Positions 46,640 through 60,546 of a DNA stretch of 64,000 nt are shown in pieces. Source of the DNA: Ostrinia nubilalis. Taxonomy: Eukaryota; Arthropoda; Insecta; Lepidoptera; Crambidae. The translations under genes and the position numbers were made by a program. The notes under the pieces are model-generated. The model searched no databases and was not told the DNA's origin. It was given only the letters and a program-made list of their open reading frames with translations. Numbering within the stretch: position 1 is the first letter of the stretch; each line of letters starts with the position of its first letter. Location of the stretch: NCBI RefSeq assembly GCF_963855985.1, contig NC_087096.1, positions 4,898,001-4,962,000 of the forward strand, given 5' to 3'.

Positions 46640-49601
46640 ATGGATACAGTCGATATGAGTTGGTGAGTTGCATTTATTTAATTACATAGTAACACAATTC
46701 AATTCAACAATTCTGTTTATTGGCCAGAGTCTCATCATTTTGATTGTCCAGGAATTAATTATTTGGACATAGTGTAAAGTGTAAAATTATTATTGTCTGC
46801 ATTTAACTTGAAAGGTCTCAATGTGATTATGATATTAGTGATTATGATAATAATATTAGTTACTACGTACTTATTTCTAGTGGATTCAACGCTTCCTGCA
46901 TTTCACCGACCACCGGAACAGCACCAGACACATTCGGTGCTGCAGTTCAGTTCTTTGCGGCAGCTCAGTGTCTTTTAACAGATGCGCCGATTCCAGATGA
47001 TGAAGTAACAGGTAAATTACTCCAATATGTGCTAAAATACTTTAAAGCAAGTGTGCGCAATGCGCATGAAAACGCATTTTTCAAAAGGCAGTGTAAATCT
47101 ATCAGGTCATCTTTCTCCCACCGATAAATGACCTCATAAAAGTTACAGGAAGACGCTGCTGGATGTAGGCCGTTGCCAACCGTCCAATCTGAAAATTATT
47201 GAAAGAAAGAAAGATACATTTATTACAATGGACATCACACAAATACAGGCAATTACATAGACATGACACTGGCACATAATAATGGAAGAAGAAAAAAATA
47301 AAAACAATAGTAAACTGAGCAGTGCCACCCATTCACCAACAAGATGCCCACTGCAACGGGATTACGGGACCCCACTCAGCATATGCCGTGGCCCACGGTG
47401 ACGAAGGCCACGGCGCTGGTTTTCAGTGTGCCCCATGCCGAGTGAGGGTCACGGACCATTGGTAAAATAAATAAAATAGTAAGCTATTATTAATATATAT
47501 TGGGGAATGCCTATGTTCAGCAGTGGAAGTTCTGTGGATGAAATGATGATGATGATGAGATACAGCTTGCAGGTATTTTTGTACGTGTGCTAATGACATT
47601 ATAGCCTCAATATTTTTAAAAATCTTATTTCAGATGGTGCAACGTTCGACTTCATTATAGTCGGAGGAGGATCTGCAGGGTGTGTGTTAGCCAACCGCTT
47701 GAGTGAAGTGGAACAATGGAAAGTACTGCTGATCGAAGCTGGTTCAAGCCCACCAGTCGAGAGTTCTGTAAGATTGAAAAAAAAATGCAATTCTATTAAT
47801 AATGCTTATTATTCATTATACGGTGGGCGGGAGTTTGCATCGTGCGGTCCACACAGCTTATGACCGCAGTGTGTGGAGGAACATTATCTGTGGTCGCGAT
47901 CCTCATCAGTGAGGGAACGAGGAAGAAAAAGAATTATTTATCCAGATACCATGATGTTAAATTTAAATGCTTAATTAATTTTTGTTTTTCTAGATACCAG
48001 GATTGGCTAAAGGAATCTACGGCACAAAATATGACTGGCAATATTATACCCAATTCAACGGAGTTACAAATAAAGCAAACATAAATAAGCAAACTTATTG
48101 GCCCCGCGCAAAAATGTTAGGTGGATGTAGTAACATCAACGGTATGTTATATTTCAGAGGAAACAGTTTAGATTACCAAAGATGGTTCGATTCTGGAAAC
48201 ATAGACTGGAGCCCACGAGTAGTTAAAGAGTGCTTCAAAAAAGCAGAAAGTCTCCAAGACCAATCATTATTGAAAAATCCGAACCTAAAAAGATTCTACG
48301 GTACTCAGGGTCCATTAGTAATTAATACCTTTAACAGCACTTACAGAAGCTTAACACAAAAAGTACTCCAGTCGTGGGACGAAATTGGTTTTAAAACCGT
48401 TGAAGATTTAAATTATAACAATGAACTAGGATCTGGAATTTTCCGCGCAACTGCTTTTAATGGACGCCGTGGAAGCACTGATCATGTGTACTTAAATCCA
48501 GCAAGAAGTAGGAAAAATTTATTTGTTATTACAAATACGCTTGTTACCAAAGTTCTTATTGACAGTAACACTTTAGAAGCAAATGGCGTTGAAGTGGAAC
48601 GCGATGGAAAGCTGATGAACGTTTTCGCAAAATCAGAAGTCATTTTGTCTGCTGGTACTGTAAACACACCACAACTTCTAATGTTGTCTGGGATTGGACC
48701 AAAAGAACATTTGGAGTCGAAGAATATTCGGTGTTTAGTGAATTTGCCTGCTGTCGGAAAATACCTTCAAGATCACTTAATGATCCCAGTGACCATATAC
48801 GGTGACGGTGATAGTGAACCATCGCAGGCAGAAAGAAGTTTTGATTCAGTTCAATATATTTATAACAAAACGGGTTCCTTAGCACAAAATAGTTTTAGTG
48901 ACGTCGTAGCATTTTACTCACGTAAAAAAAGGGCTGGATATCCAGACTTTCAGAACCATCTTCAAATATTCCACAAGAACTCATCGGATTTGCAGGACTA
49001 TTTGAATAAAACTGTGAGATATAAAGAAGTCGTAATAGATTCAGTGGTAAAACAAAATAAAAACAACACTTTATACTTATTCCTGTTCAATCTGCTTCAT
49101 CCTCAATCTACAGGGTATATTAAGCTAAACTCTTCAAATCCCATAGACCATCCATTGATTTACGCCAACTATCTGAATGATACTCGAGATATAAAAGCTA
49201 CAGTAGATGGGATTAAGATGTTAGCAAGGATTGTTAAAACCAAATATTTTAGATCCATCAATGGATTTTTAGGCCGAATGAGTTGGCCTACATGTGATGC
49301 TTTGGAATTAGATAGTGATGAATATTGGAAGTGTATAGCTATAAATATGGTATTCACTGTATATCATCCAATAGGGACTGCAAGAATGGGTAGTGATAAA
49401 AGTAAATCTGTAATAAACAGTAGATTGAAAGTACATTTTGTCAAGAAACTGCGAGTGATTGACGCCAGTGTAATGATGTCTCATATCAGTGGAAATATCA
49501 ATGGTCCAGTTATAATGATTGCTGAACGCGGAGCTAATATGATAAAACAAGATTATAGGTTGGAACAACCGAATGATCTATATGTAACTGAGACGTTTTA
49601 A
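46640..49601 (+). CDS. GMC oxidoreductase (glucose dehydrogenase-like), gene A, four exons
   Basis: FAD-dependent glucose-methanol-choline family oxidoreductase; the substrate cannot be told from sequence (insect members act on sugars, alcohols or ecdysteroids). Proposed exons: 46640-46662, 46881-47011, 47634-47767 and 47994-49601, all with GT/AG introns and consistent phase. Starting at the ATG at 46655 gives 626 residues, a usual family length; the in-frame ATG at 46640 would give 631. Visible, numbering from 46655: FAD-binding VGGGSAG near 56-62, GMC signature 1 ([11 protein letters not shown]), signature 2 ([17 protein letters not shown]), and the C-terminal HPIGTARMG with His about 549 and the SGNING Asn about 592 as the likely catalytic pair. 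No classical signal peptide; a short hydrophobic stretch ([15 protein letters not shown]) lies near the N-terminus. Exon 1 is tiny and is supported mainly by its counterpart in gene B. The TAA stop lies inside the TTAA target site of a piggyBac-type element. Family call very sure, exon 1 moderately. Confidence 0.92.
47118..47557 (+). repeat. RTE-like LINE 3' end split by another LINE tail, in intron 2 of gene A
   Basis: The part with GACCTCATAAAAGTTACAGG (47118-47197) and the part with GGGGAATGCCTATGTTCAGC and an ATGATG tail (47500-47557) are the two halves of one copy. Between them lies a foreign segment beginning GAAAGAAAGAAAG and containing TTTATTACAATGGAC, which looks like a LINE 3' end in reverse orientation. 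Confidence 0.62.
47885..47940. repeat. Short repeat in intron 3 of gene A
   Basis: CTGTGGTCGCGATCCTCATC and AGTGAGGGAACGAGGAAGAA; sibling of 39085-39145. The flanking GTGCGGTCCACACAGC and CCGCAGTGTGTGGAGG (47842-47880) may belong to the same element. Confidence 0.55.
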
Positions 49602-50874
49602 CACTAGAAAGGCCGCCGTCCCATTTTTGTCCCACTCGCGAGTTTGATCGTCTCTAACTTTTTTATTTTTCAACGAAAGTCCATGAAACTTTTTGACTTT
49701 TTCTGATTTATTGAATTTTATAATTTTTTAATGTTTTTGATAATATAACATTAATAGATTTTTTTTTAAAATCGGATTTACCTAGAAGCGCCACTGGGTC
49801 AATTTTGTCCCACCCTGGTATTTGCCACAATAATTCGATGAACAGTCCTTTTTTCTAGGAGATACGAAAGTGGAGAGGTGAGGAGAGTTTAGGTGACTCG
49901 TGACAATGCAGAAATGTAAATATATTGTAGTCTAGTTTTTGCCTGTGACTTCACCCGTGAGAAATTAAGTTTATCATAGAAAGACTTAATTTCTTGACAC
50001 TTATCGTTGCTTTTTGACCAAATAATTGAATATTATTCTAAATTATAGCCTATATTATGTTATTCTGAAGTATTGACAATAAAACTGCAAAGTTTTATTA
50101 AGATCGGCTTAGTATTTTTTGCATAAAAGAGTGAAAAAACATCCATCGATCTAACCATGAATCAATACTCACTTAGTTCAAGTTCCAGGCATATATCCAC
50201 CCATTCATCCTTCCTATCCATTCATCAGTCCATCTATCCTTCAATTCATCAATATTTATTAACTTTTACATTTATAATATTAGTAGGAAGGTGGCTTCTA
50301 GACAGAAGCCAGTTCATACATTGTATGTTTTGATACATTTTTAAAATGTGTGACTTATAAAATTTTGAAGATTAAACGTACATACTTTCATTGTTATTGG
50401 TAAAAAACTTCATTGTTTGTGTACAGATAACAGAAAAATAACCATACCTATAGAAATTCCTAAACACATAGTACACCAGAGAGACAAAAAACCATACAAA
50501 AAAACTTTGTGCAAAATGTGCACTATTATTTGTAAGATATTTATTTTTTCTTTAAAAATAATAATGACTAGTTAAAGTAGTAATTTCATTATTGTAATAC
50601 AGTATAACACCACGTAATATGTGACTATTTTTAAATGAAACCAAAAATATCTGACTTTTAATAATATATAATTAAAATTGAATACATTTATATTTTTAAA
50701 GAAATAAGTACATATTGATTTAACTACATAGATAAACCTTTTTTTTAGGATACTACAAATAGTTTTAATCATAATATTCATGCCTGAAACTAAAAAATGT
50801 TACAAAATACATGCTGGGACAAAATTGACCCAGCGGCGCTTTTAGGGGGGTCGTAATCTTCGGCACTTCTAGTG
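49602..50874 (-). mobile_element. piggyBac-type non-autonomous element inserted at the gene A stop codon
   Basis: A 1273 bp element flanked on both sides by TTAA (49598-49601 and 50875-50878), the target duplication of piggyBac elements. Its ends are inverted: CACTAGAAAGGCCG on the left, and CACTAGAAGTGCCG when the right end is read in reverse. Both ends also carry GTCCCA-type subterminal repeats, and a motif like the right end recurs inside near 49782-49830. No transposase frame is visible, so it is non-autonomous. It is the same family as 25285-27663, in the opposite orientation. The left TTAA overlaps the TAA stop codon of the GMC gene, so the coding sequence is unbroken. Confidence 0.85.
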
Positions 50875-50887
50875 TTAATTAAGGAGT

Positions 50888-50893
50888 AATAAA
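50888..50893 (+). terminator. Likely ancestral polyadenylation signal of GMC gene A, displaced by a transposon
   Basis: AATAAA in the unique DNA just beyond the piggyBac-type element. Without the insertion it would lie about a dozen bases after the stop codon; now it is about 1.29 kb away. An AATAAA inside the element at 50078-50083 could be used instead. Confidence 0.4.
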
Positions 50894-51114
50894 TTATTTG
50901 TAGAATTTAAATGCCATTGTGTTTTAATGTGGATTTTCACGCTTCTGTAAAGTTTTTATAATTCTCTGACACGACCATGACGTCCAAATTAAAATTAATT
51001 AAATAGGCTCGTGAAATAACACTTGAGTAAACGATATTTTATAAAATTATTGATGATATTGATGGTATGATGACACTTGATTACAGAAATACATAATTTT
51101 TACAAAAATAAAAC

Positions 51115-51230
51115 CTACACATCGTAAAGGTAGCAGGAAAGCGCTGGACGCAGGCCGCTACCAATCGATCAACGTGGAAAGCAGCTCAGCAGTGGACGTC
51201 CTATGGCTGAAATGATGATGATGATGATAA
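51115..51230 (+). repeat. RTE-like LINE 3' end in the gene A/B spacer
   Basis: ATCGTAAAGGTAGCAGGAAA through GCAGTGGACGTCCTATGGCT to an ATGATG tail. About 20 bases before CAGCAGTGG are deleted. Confidence 0.68.
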
Positions 51231-51623
51231 AAACCTACACCAAAAATCTATATTTATTACGTCAAGTACTTACTTTTACCACTATTATTATTTTAGAGTA
51301 ACTAATAGCTTGCTAAGATTAAGAAGCAAATACCTACATTGTTGGTAAATCTATTTCAATAAATAAATAAAATAAAAATTTTCAGTGAAATCCAATCGGT
51401 TCAGCCGTTTAATTTTTTTTTGTTTAGTAATGTATTTTAATTTATTTATGAAACAAAACTATTCCAATTGAATTTACGAAATTTTATTCATTATAAATAA
51501 TTAAGCAGGTAGATAAAAAAGCTAGGTAGTAATTAGTGACACATAATTATTATTAATTGCTTTAGATCACGTGTCATCGCAATAAGGCTTGTGATGTCAA
51601 TGTCATAAAATTATGTTTAATTA

Positions 51624-52239
51624 GGGGAGAACGGGGCTGAAAGTGCCGAGTTTGAAAAATCCTTAAATAATTCGGATAAAATAAGTACTATGTCTGAAAG
51701 ACTAGTTCATCCTAATGCAAATTTAGTCTGATACGAATTTCTATAGATTTGGCACATTTTAAATAGTTTTTAAGAAAAAGTGTTTTTTTCTACGCAACGG
51801 GTAGCGAGGCTCTACCAGCCCAACTTTGGGACAAGTTGTGCCATAGCTGAGGTCAGTAACACAAGCAACCCAACATGATCGGCACATTTTACCCCGTTTG
51901 TGTGATATTTTTTCTCGCATATAAAAATTACTCAGCTCAAAGTATTAAAATTACAAAACTAGGATACATAACAAACATTTGAATAAAACTCACATTAAAA
52001 GCACGAAAAATGCTACCTTACGACCAAAAAGTATCGAGACAAAAATATTAATTTACGTAGCTTTGAAGGCACATGCACTGCCACAAGGTCCGCGTCCCTG
52101 GTGCAATTAAAATGGCAGCCACATCATGTGCCCAACTTTTAGGCATTACACTACAAAATGCGATCGTTTATCTAACTCTGTTTTTGAGATATTCGCTTCG
52201 GCAATAAATACCCCCGGCACGTTTAGCCCCGCTCTCCCC
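51624..52239. mobile_element. TA-flanked DNA element, 616 bp
   Basis: Inverted ends GGGGAGAACGGGGCT on the left and, in reverse, GGGGAGAGCGGGGCT on the right, with TA outside both (51622-51623 and 52240-52241). The matching ends extend to about 27 bases. No coding frame. It abuts the LINE fragment at 52254-52760. Confidence 0.7.
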
Positions 52240-52253
52240 TACAGCACGCATGT

Positions 52254-52762
52254 GTGACACCGTCACCGTGCTCTGAATTTAGTGGTTTAGTTAGGTTAAG
52301 AAAAAAGCAATTGGGTCATTCTACAAAGAGGCCGATTTTTGTTCAAGTGATATTATACAAAAAAGCCAAAGATGTTTTCCCACGTAATACTAGGAATTGC
52401 AATAGACTAGTCCTTGAGTTCATCCCAAAAAGTACTCGTATTCAAAAAAACTGTTTCTGCATATGTGTCCAAATCTATAATAAACTTCCTCAAGATATTA
52501 AAGAACTGTCCTTTAATCAGTTTAAGACCACATTGCAAAAGTGGCTTGTCGCGCGATTATTCTACTCTCTCCAAGAATTTTTAAGCTATAGGGAATAATC
52601 AGCAAAAAGTAATACCGTAATAATTATATGTAATATCAATATTTCTTCGATATATTTGCATGCTATTGTTGATGGCTGGATGGGTGATCATATTTTGTTA
52701 TTTTTGACCTTCTGTACACTCTATTCAAAGACAAATAAATATTTCTATTTCTATTTCTATAA
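52254..52762 (+). pseudogene. Jockey/CR1-like LINE 3' end
   Basis: A 114-residue frame (52254-52598) ends in the recognisable reverse-transcriptase C-terminal block YNKLPQDIKELSFNQFKTTL...FYSLQEFLSY. It is followed by a short 3' UTR and a tail of TTTCTA repeats after AATAAATA (about 52733-52762). 5'-truncated; only the last part of ORF2 is left. Confidence 0.72.
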
Positions 52763-52860
52763 CTCATAAAATAAGATGCCTTTGTTTAGTTTCAAAATTC
52801 TGTAGGTAAAAGTTCACTTAGTTAAGTTATTAAGTTTATTTAAGTTAAAGTCGGCGCGTC

Positions 52861-53150
52861 GGCCGTTTGGTGTAGTGGTTCAGTTCAGAACTTTGCCGAG
52901 AGGTCCCGGGTTCGATTCCCGGCCGGGCAGAAATGGAAATGATGAATTTTAATTTCTGTGACGGGTCTGGGTGTTACTATGTGTACTTAATATTATATGT
53001 ATGTAATTATTATGTATGTATTTACAAAAAAAAGTATTTAAGTATGTTTATATCCGTTGTCCAGTGCCCATAGTACAACCTACGCTTAGTTTGGGACTAG
53101 AACCGTAGTGTAAAATGTCCAAGGATATTTATTTTGTTATTATTATAATT
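52861..53150 (+). repeat. tRNA-derived SINE with intact A and B boxes
   Basis: A box TGGTGTAGTGG at 52868-52878 and B box GGTTCGATTCC at 52909-52919, then a body with GGGTCTGGGTGTTACTATGT and the 3' block CGCTTAGTTTGGGACTAGAA. The 3' end matches the truncated copy at 63925-64000. Confidence 0.75.
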
Positions 53151-53167
53151 AATAATTTTGATACCAA

Positions 53168-53488
53168 TAGGGATGTTTCCTGGGTAAAAAAGCAAGAGTT
53201 TTAAATAGTCCGTCAGTTAGCTTATCAAAAAATACTCGACACCTATTTTTCACTTTTTAAAACTAATGAAAATGTAAAGAGATAAAGCGTGCCAAAGTTC
53301 TAAAGAAAAGGCCCGTGACGTCAGTGAGTGCGTAAAAGTGCAGCGCTTTGTGACGTCGCGCGGAACTTCAACGCACTATAACTTTGTAACTAATTATTTG
53401 TTTGATTGACAATTAAAAATTTACGTGTCCAATATTTTTTTATATTAAAATTGACGGACTTAAAAATATTTTTTAGGAAACTAGCCTA
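53168..53488. mobile_element. MITE upstream of GMC gene B
   Basis: About 320 bp with imperfect inverted ends sharing GTTTCCT and AGTCCGTCA blocks (53172-53213 and 53448-53480). The interior holds TGACGTCA (53316-53323) and a second TGACGTCGCGCGG. It ends about 210 bases before the gene B start codon. Confidence 0.5.
53316..53323. promoter_or_regulatory. CRE-like TGACGTCA site upstream of gene B
   Basis: A perfect 8-base palindrome matching the CREB/ATF consensus, 373 bases before the proposed ATG and inside the MITE. Presence of the motif is certain; use as a regulatory site is inference. Confidence 0.25.
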
Positions 53489-53696
53489 TTATACTTACTC
53501 AAATTAAAAAAAGTATTTTTTTCATAGGCTCTTGTAGAATGACCCATTTCCTAAGTGAATTAATTTATGTCATCATGACAGTATTTAAACCAGTTGTTTC
53601 GTTCAAATGTTCTATTTCTTTTTTAAACTGTGTGAAACAATGAACATAACATGTACAGAATATAAGCAGTGTTAAGTTGAAATCAATTTTTCCGAT

Positions 53697-57726
<4,030 letters not shown>

Positions 57727-57792
57727 TATTAAAATTTGTACTTTTTTGATTCTGTCTTAAAACTTGAATGTGTATGTATACGATTATGCTGT

Positions 57793-57798
57793 AATAAA
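57793..57798 (+). terminator. Polyadenylation signal of GMC gene B
   Basis: A canonical AATAAA lies 67 bases after the stop codon of gene B, a normal distance for a short insect 3' UTR. Confidence 0.6.
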
Positions 57799-58382
57799 AT
57801 ATATGGCATGAAGGAAATTTGTATTTCATTTCCTAGTTGATGGTCAAGCATATAAATAAAAATACAGTGAACTAATGTTATTTCTTATAATGTACCTAGA
57901 TTTTGAGTATATACTCGTAATAGTCAGTATGATAGAGATGTTTAAAGAAGAAGACTAAATGACGATGATGATTATTATTACCTATTACCTATTATTATCA
58001 GTGGAGCTACAGTTCCATCAACGAGTTTGCTCAGTTCAGGATCATTGTTTCAGTGTTACGTCAGTGATTCTCAAGTTGTAGAAAGATGCTATAGAACAAT
58101 AAATATAATTTCCTAAACCATACTTGATGTGAATATACTCATAAAAACTTTTACAGCTGCTCATAAAACTACAAAATAATAAAATCTTAGTACCGTGTAA
58201 ACCGTGTTAATTTGTTGGATACGGTGAAATAATTTCAACATACTCGTTTTCCAAATATGACAGTCATTTTTCTGTAATATTACTTGATTATTTCTAAACT
58301 ATACAAGATATCGAAAAACGAAAAACTGGTTACTGATTCTGAAATTGCTTCACGTGCTCTATCAAACGGTATCATTAATGTT
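57799..58382. other. Spacer downstream of gene B
   Basis: AT-rich with a GATGATGATTATTATTAC stretch near 57965. No third GMC gene and no other coding signal. Confidence 0.4.
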
Positions 58383-58395
58383 TAGGCCAGTAGAA

Positions 58396-58797
58396 TTAAA
58401 CATAAAAATGAATTAAATCGGAAATTATTCCTACTAAAAATTTTTGTGCTTTAATGGCTTCATTAGTTGCCCATAAAGACTCTCCTAGGTTTTCGACTTC
58501 GACGGAGTTGTGCTTAAGTGGTGGGGGCCCCCGAAAGGGGCGCTTTTTCGGTTTTCCGGTTATACCGCGTAACGGACTTACCCTATCGAAAAGTGGTCTT
58601 CCTGACGGTTGAAAGGCATTTAATCCTGCATTAAATAAGACCAAATTCATATGTTTTGAACAAACCGTTTTCGTGCAAATGTTCGGCAAAGTAGAAAATA
58701 TGTGTATAATTAAAGACCCTCTCCACGTCCAATTTCTCGTTACCCGCAGACTTCCAAGTCTTGAAAAGGAGCGCCTCAACCAGTGTAACCCTATCAA
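58396..58797 (-). CDS. Hypothetical 133-residue frame in the left foldback arm
   Basis: Unrecognised. Basic and Trp/Pro-rich, with the blocks HIFSTLPNICTKTVCSKHMN, SPLRGITGKPKKRPFRGPPP and HNSVEVENLGES. Its mirror copy in the right arm (59418-59741) keeps the frame for 107 residues and then stops at NLGES. Most differences are conservative, but two arms kept alike by gene conversion would give the same picture. It may be a remnant of a transposon protein or chance. Confidence 0.25.
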   Translation of the reverse strand: MIGLHWLRRSFSRLGSLRVTRNWTWRGSLIIHIFSTLPNICTKTVCSKHMNLVLFNAGLNAFQPSGRPLFDRVSPLRGITGKPKKRPFRGPPPLKHNSVEVENLGESLWATNEAIKAQKFLVGIISDLIHFYV

Positions 58798-59417
58798 GGC
58801 TTACGAGCTGGAAGCGCCTATCCTTGTTCGTCCCAGCCGTTCCTTAACTGCGGTTGATGCACCTCTTCCTGGCACTCACCTGAACGACTCTGTGTTACCT
58901 ACTGTGGCTGCCCCTCTTCCTTGTATCCTCCTGCACGACTACGTTGCCTAGCCGTATGCCTGGTCTAAGTTTCGACTCCAAAAATCAACAACAACAAGTT
59001 CATATTAAAACGCTGAAAAGTTTTAAAAACGCTAATCTCAAGAATTACTAGTTTGATTGAAATAATTATTTTTGTGTTGAATAGCTCATAAATTGAGGAA
59101 GGCTATAGGGTATATACAATTACTCTACGACTAATAGAGGCGAAGCAGTAAAGAAAAATGTTGCAAGCACGGAAAATAGTATATAAACTATTTTCACGCG
59201 TACGTAGTTGTTTTTGTGGCGTCGAACCTTGAACCAGGCATATGGCTAAGCAATGCAATCGTACATGAGGGTACAATAAGAGGGGCAGCCACATTAAGTA
59301 ATACAGAGTCGTTCAGGAGAGTGCCAGGAAGAGGTGCAGCAACCGCAGTTAAGGAACGGCTGGGACGAACAAGGATAAGCGAATTCAACTCGTGAGCCTT
59401 GACAGGGTTATACTGAT

Positions 59418-59741
59418 ATGATAGGGATACGCTGGTTAAGGCGACCCTTTACAAAGCTTGGGAGCCTACGGATAACGAGCCATTGGACGTGGAGAGGGTC
59501 ATTAATTATACACATATTTTGTACTTTGCCGAACATTTGCACGAGAACGGTTTGTCCAAAACATATGAATTTGGTCTTATTTAATGCAGGATTACATGCC
59601 CTTCAACCGTCAGGAAGACCACTTTTCGAAAGAGTAAGTCCTTTACGCGGTATAACCGGAAAACCGAAAAAGCGCCTCTTTCGGGGGCCCCCACCATTTA
59701 AGCACAACTCCGTCGAAGTCGAAAACTTAGGAGAGTCTTAA
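59418..59741 (+). CDS. Hypothetical 107-residue frame in the right foldback arm
   Basis: Mirror copy of the frame at 58396-58797, roughly 85 percent identical by eye. It stops early because a TAA replaces a codon after NLGES; beyond the stop the other arm's C-terminus (WATNEAIKA) is still readable. No known domain recognised. Confidence 0.25.
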   Translation: MIGIRWLRRPFTKLGSLRITSHWTWRGSLIIHIFCTLPNICTRTVCPKHMNLVLFNAGLHALQPSGRPLFERVSPLRGITGKPKKRLFRGPPPFKHNSVEVENLGES

Positions 59742-60111
59742 TGGGCAACCAATGAAGCCATTAAAGCAATAAAATCTTTTATAGGAATTATTTCCGATTT
59801 AAAATCTAATTCTACTGGCCTATGTTACCACATACTCGTAAACTAAATCTATCCGAAAATTCAATGTTTCCAGCTTCCATACTAAATGTATGCCAGCCAA
59901 CCAACTTCTTTCTCAAATCACACATTTTATTTACATATTTCTTCGTACTAGTTGATCGATCAACTGATCGATCCCATACTTTATTTCGACCACTAAGTAG
60001 ACCATTCGATCCCTAACTCGTAACATTGTGTTTACGTTCCGGCTGTGTTAATTAATTTGTATTAATACCGCAGTGTCTCAAGACAAAAGTCTTCGAGCAG
60101 TGTGTGTTGCC

Positions 60112-60546
60112 AGTGATAGTATATGGATCTGAAACGTATGTAAACTATGGATGGGCCTCATAAGAAGGCTCAAGGTCACCCAAAGGGCGATGGAGCGAGC
60201 CATGCTTGGAGTTTCCCTGCGTGATCGAATCAGAAATGAGAAGATCCGCAGGAGAACCAAAGTGACCGACATAGCTCGCAGAATTGCTAAAATCAAGTGG
60301 TAGTGGGCGGGGCACATAGCTCGTAGAGACGATGGCCGTTGGGGCAGAAAGTTCTCGAGTGGCGACCACGGGCTGAAAGACGTAGCGTGGGCAGGCCTCC
60401 TACTAGATGGACTGACGATCTGGTAAAGGTCGCGGGAAGAGCCTAGATGCGGGCAGCGCAGGACCGTGCATTGTGGAAAACCTTGGAGGAGGCGTTTGTC
60501 CAGCAGTGGACGTCATTTGGCTGAAACGAACGAACGAACGAACGAT
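60112..60546 (+). pseudogene. RTE-like LINE C-terminal fragment, longest copy
   Basis: Covers from the YGSET block through SLRDRIRNEKIRRRTKVTDI to the QQWTSFG end and a tail of GAAC repeats. A stop (TAG) in the KIKW-WAG block and later indels break the frame. Confidence 0.75.

Larger units (their letters stand above)
58383..59822. mobile_element. Foldback element with arms of about 610 bp and mirrored reading frames
   Basis: 1440 bp beginning TAGGCCAGTAGAATTA and ending with its inverse, flanked by TGTT on both sides (58379-58382 and 59823-59826), a possible 4-bp duplication. Arms about 58383-59000 and 59203-59822. The loop (about 59017-59205) is a copy of a short CTAG-ending repeat also seen at 46120-46344. 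Each arm encodes, outward from the centre, the same Arg/Pro-rich frame of 107-133 residues. The superfamily is unknown. Confidence 0.82.

Noticed and set aside
46793..46978. Hydrophobic frame starting MSAFNLKGL as exon 1 (signal peptide) of gene A
   Set aside because: It is in a different reading frame from exon 2 and contains the splice acceptor; it is intron sequence.
48003..49601. Gene A read as a single-exon gene starting at 48003
   Set aside because: The codon there is TTG, and the FAD-binding motif lies in the upstream exon; exon 4 alone would be an incomplete enzyme.
52861..52930. Possible true tRNA gene
   Set aside because: Perfect A and B boxes, but the acceptor and anticodon stems do not close and a SINE body follows; the same body recurs at the window end.
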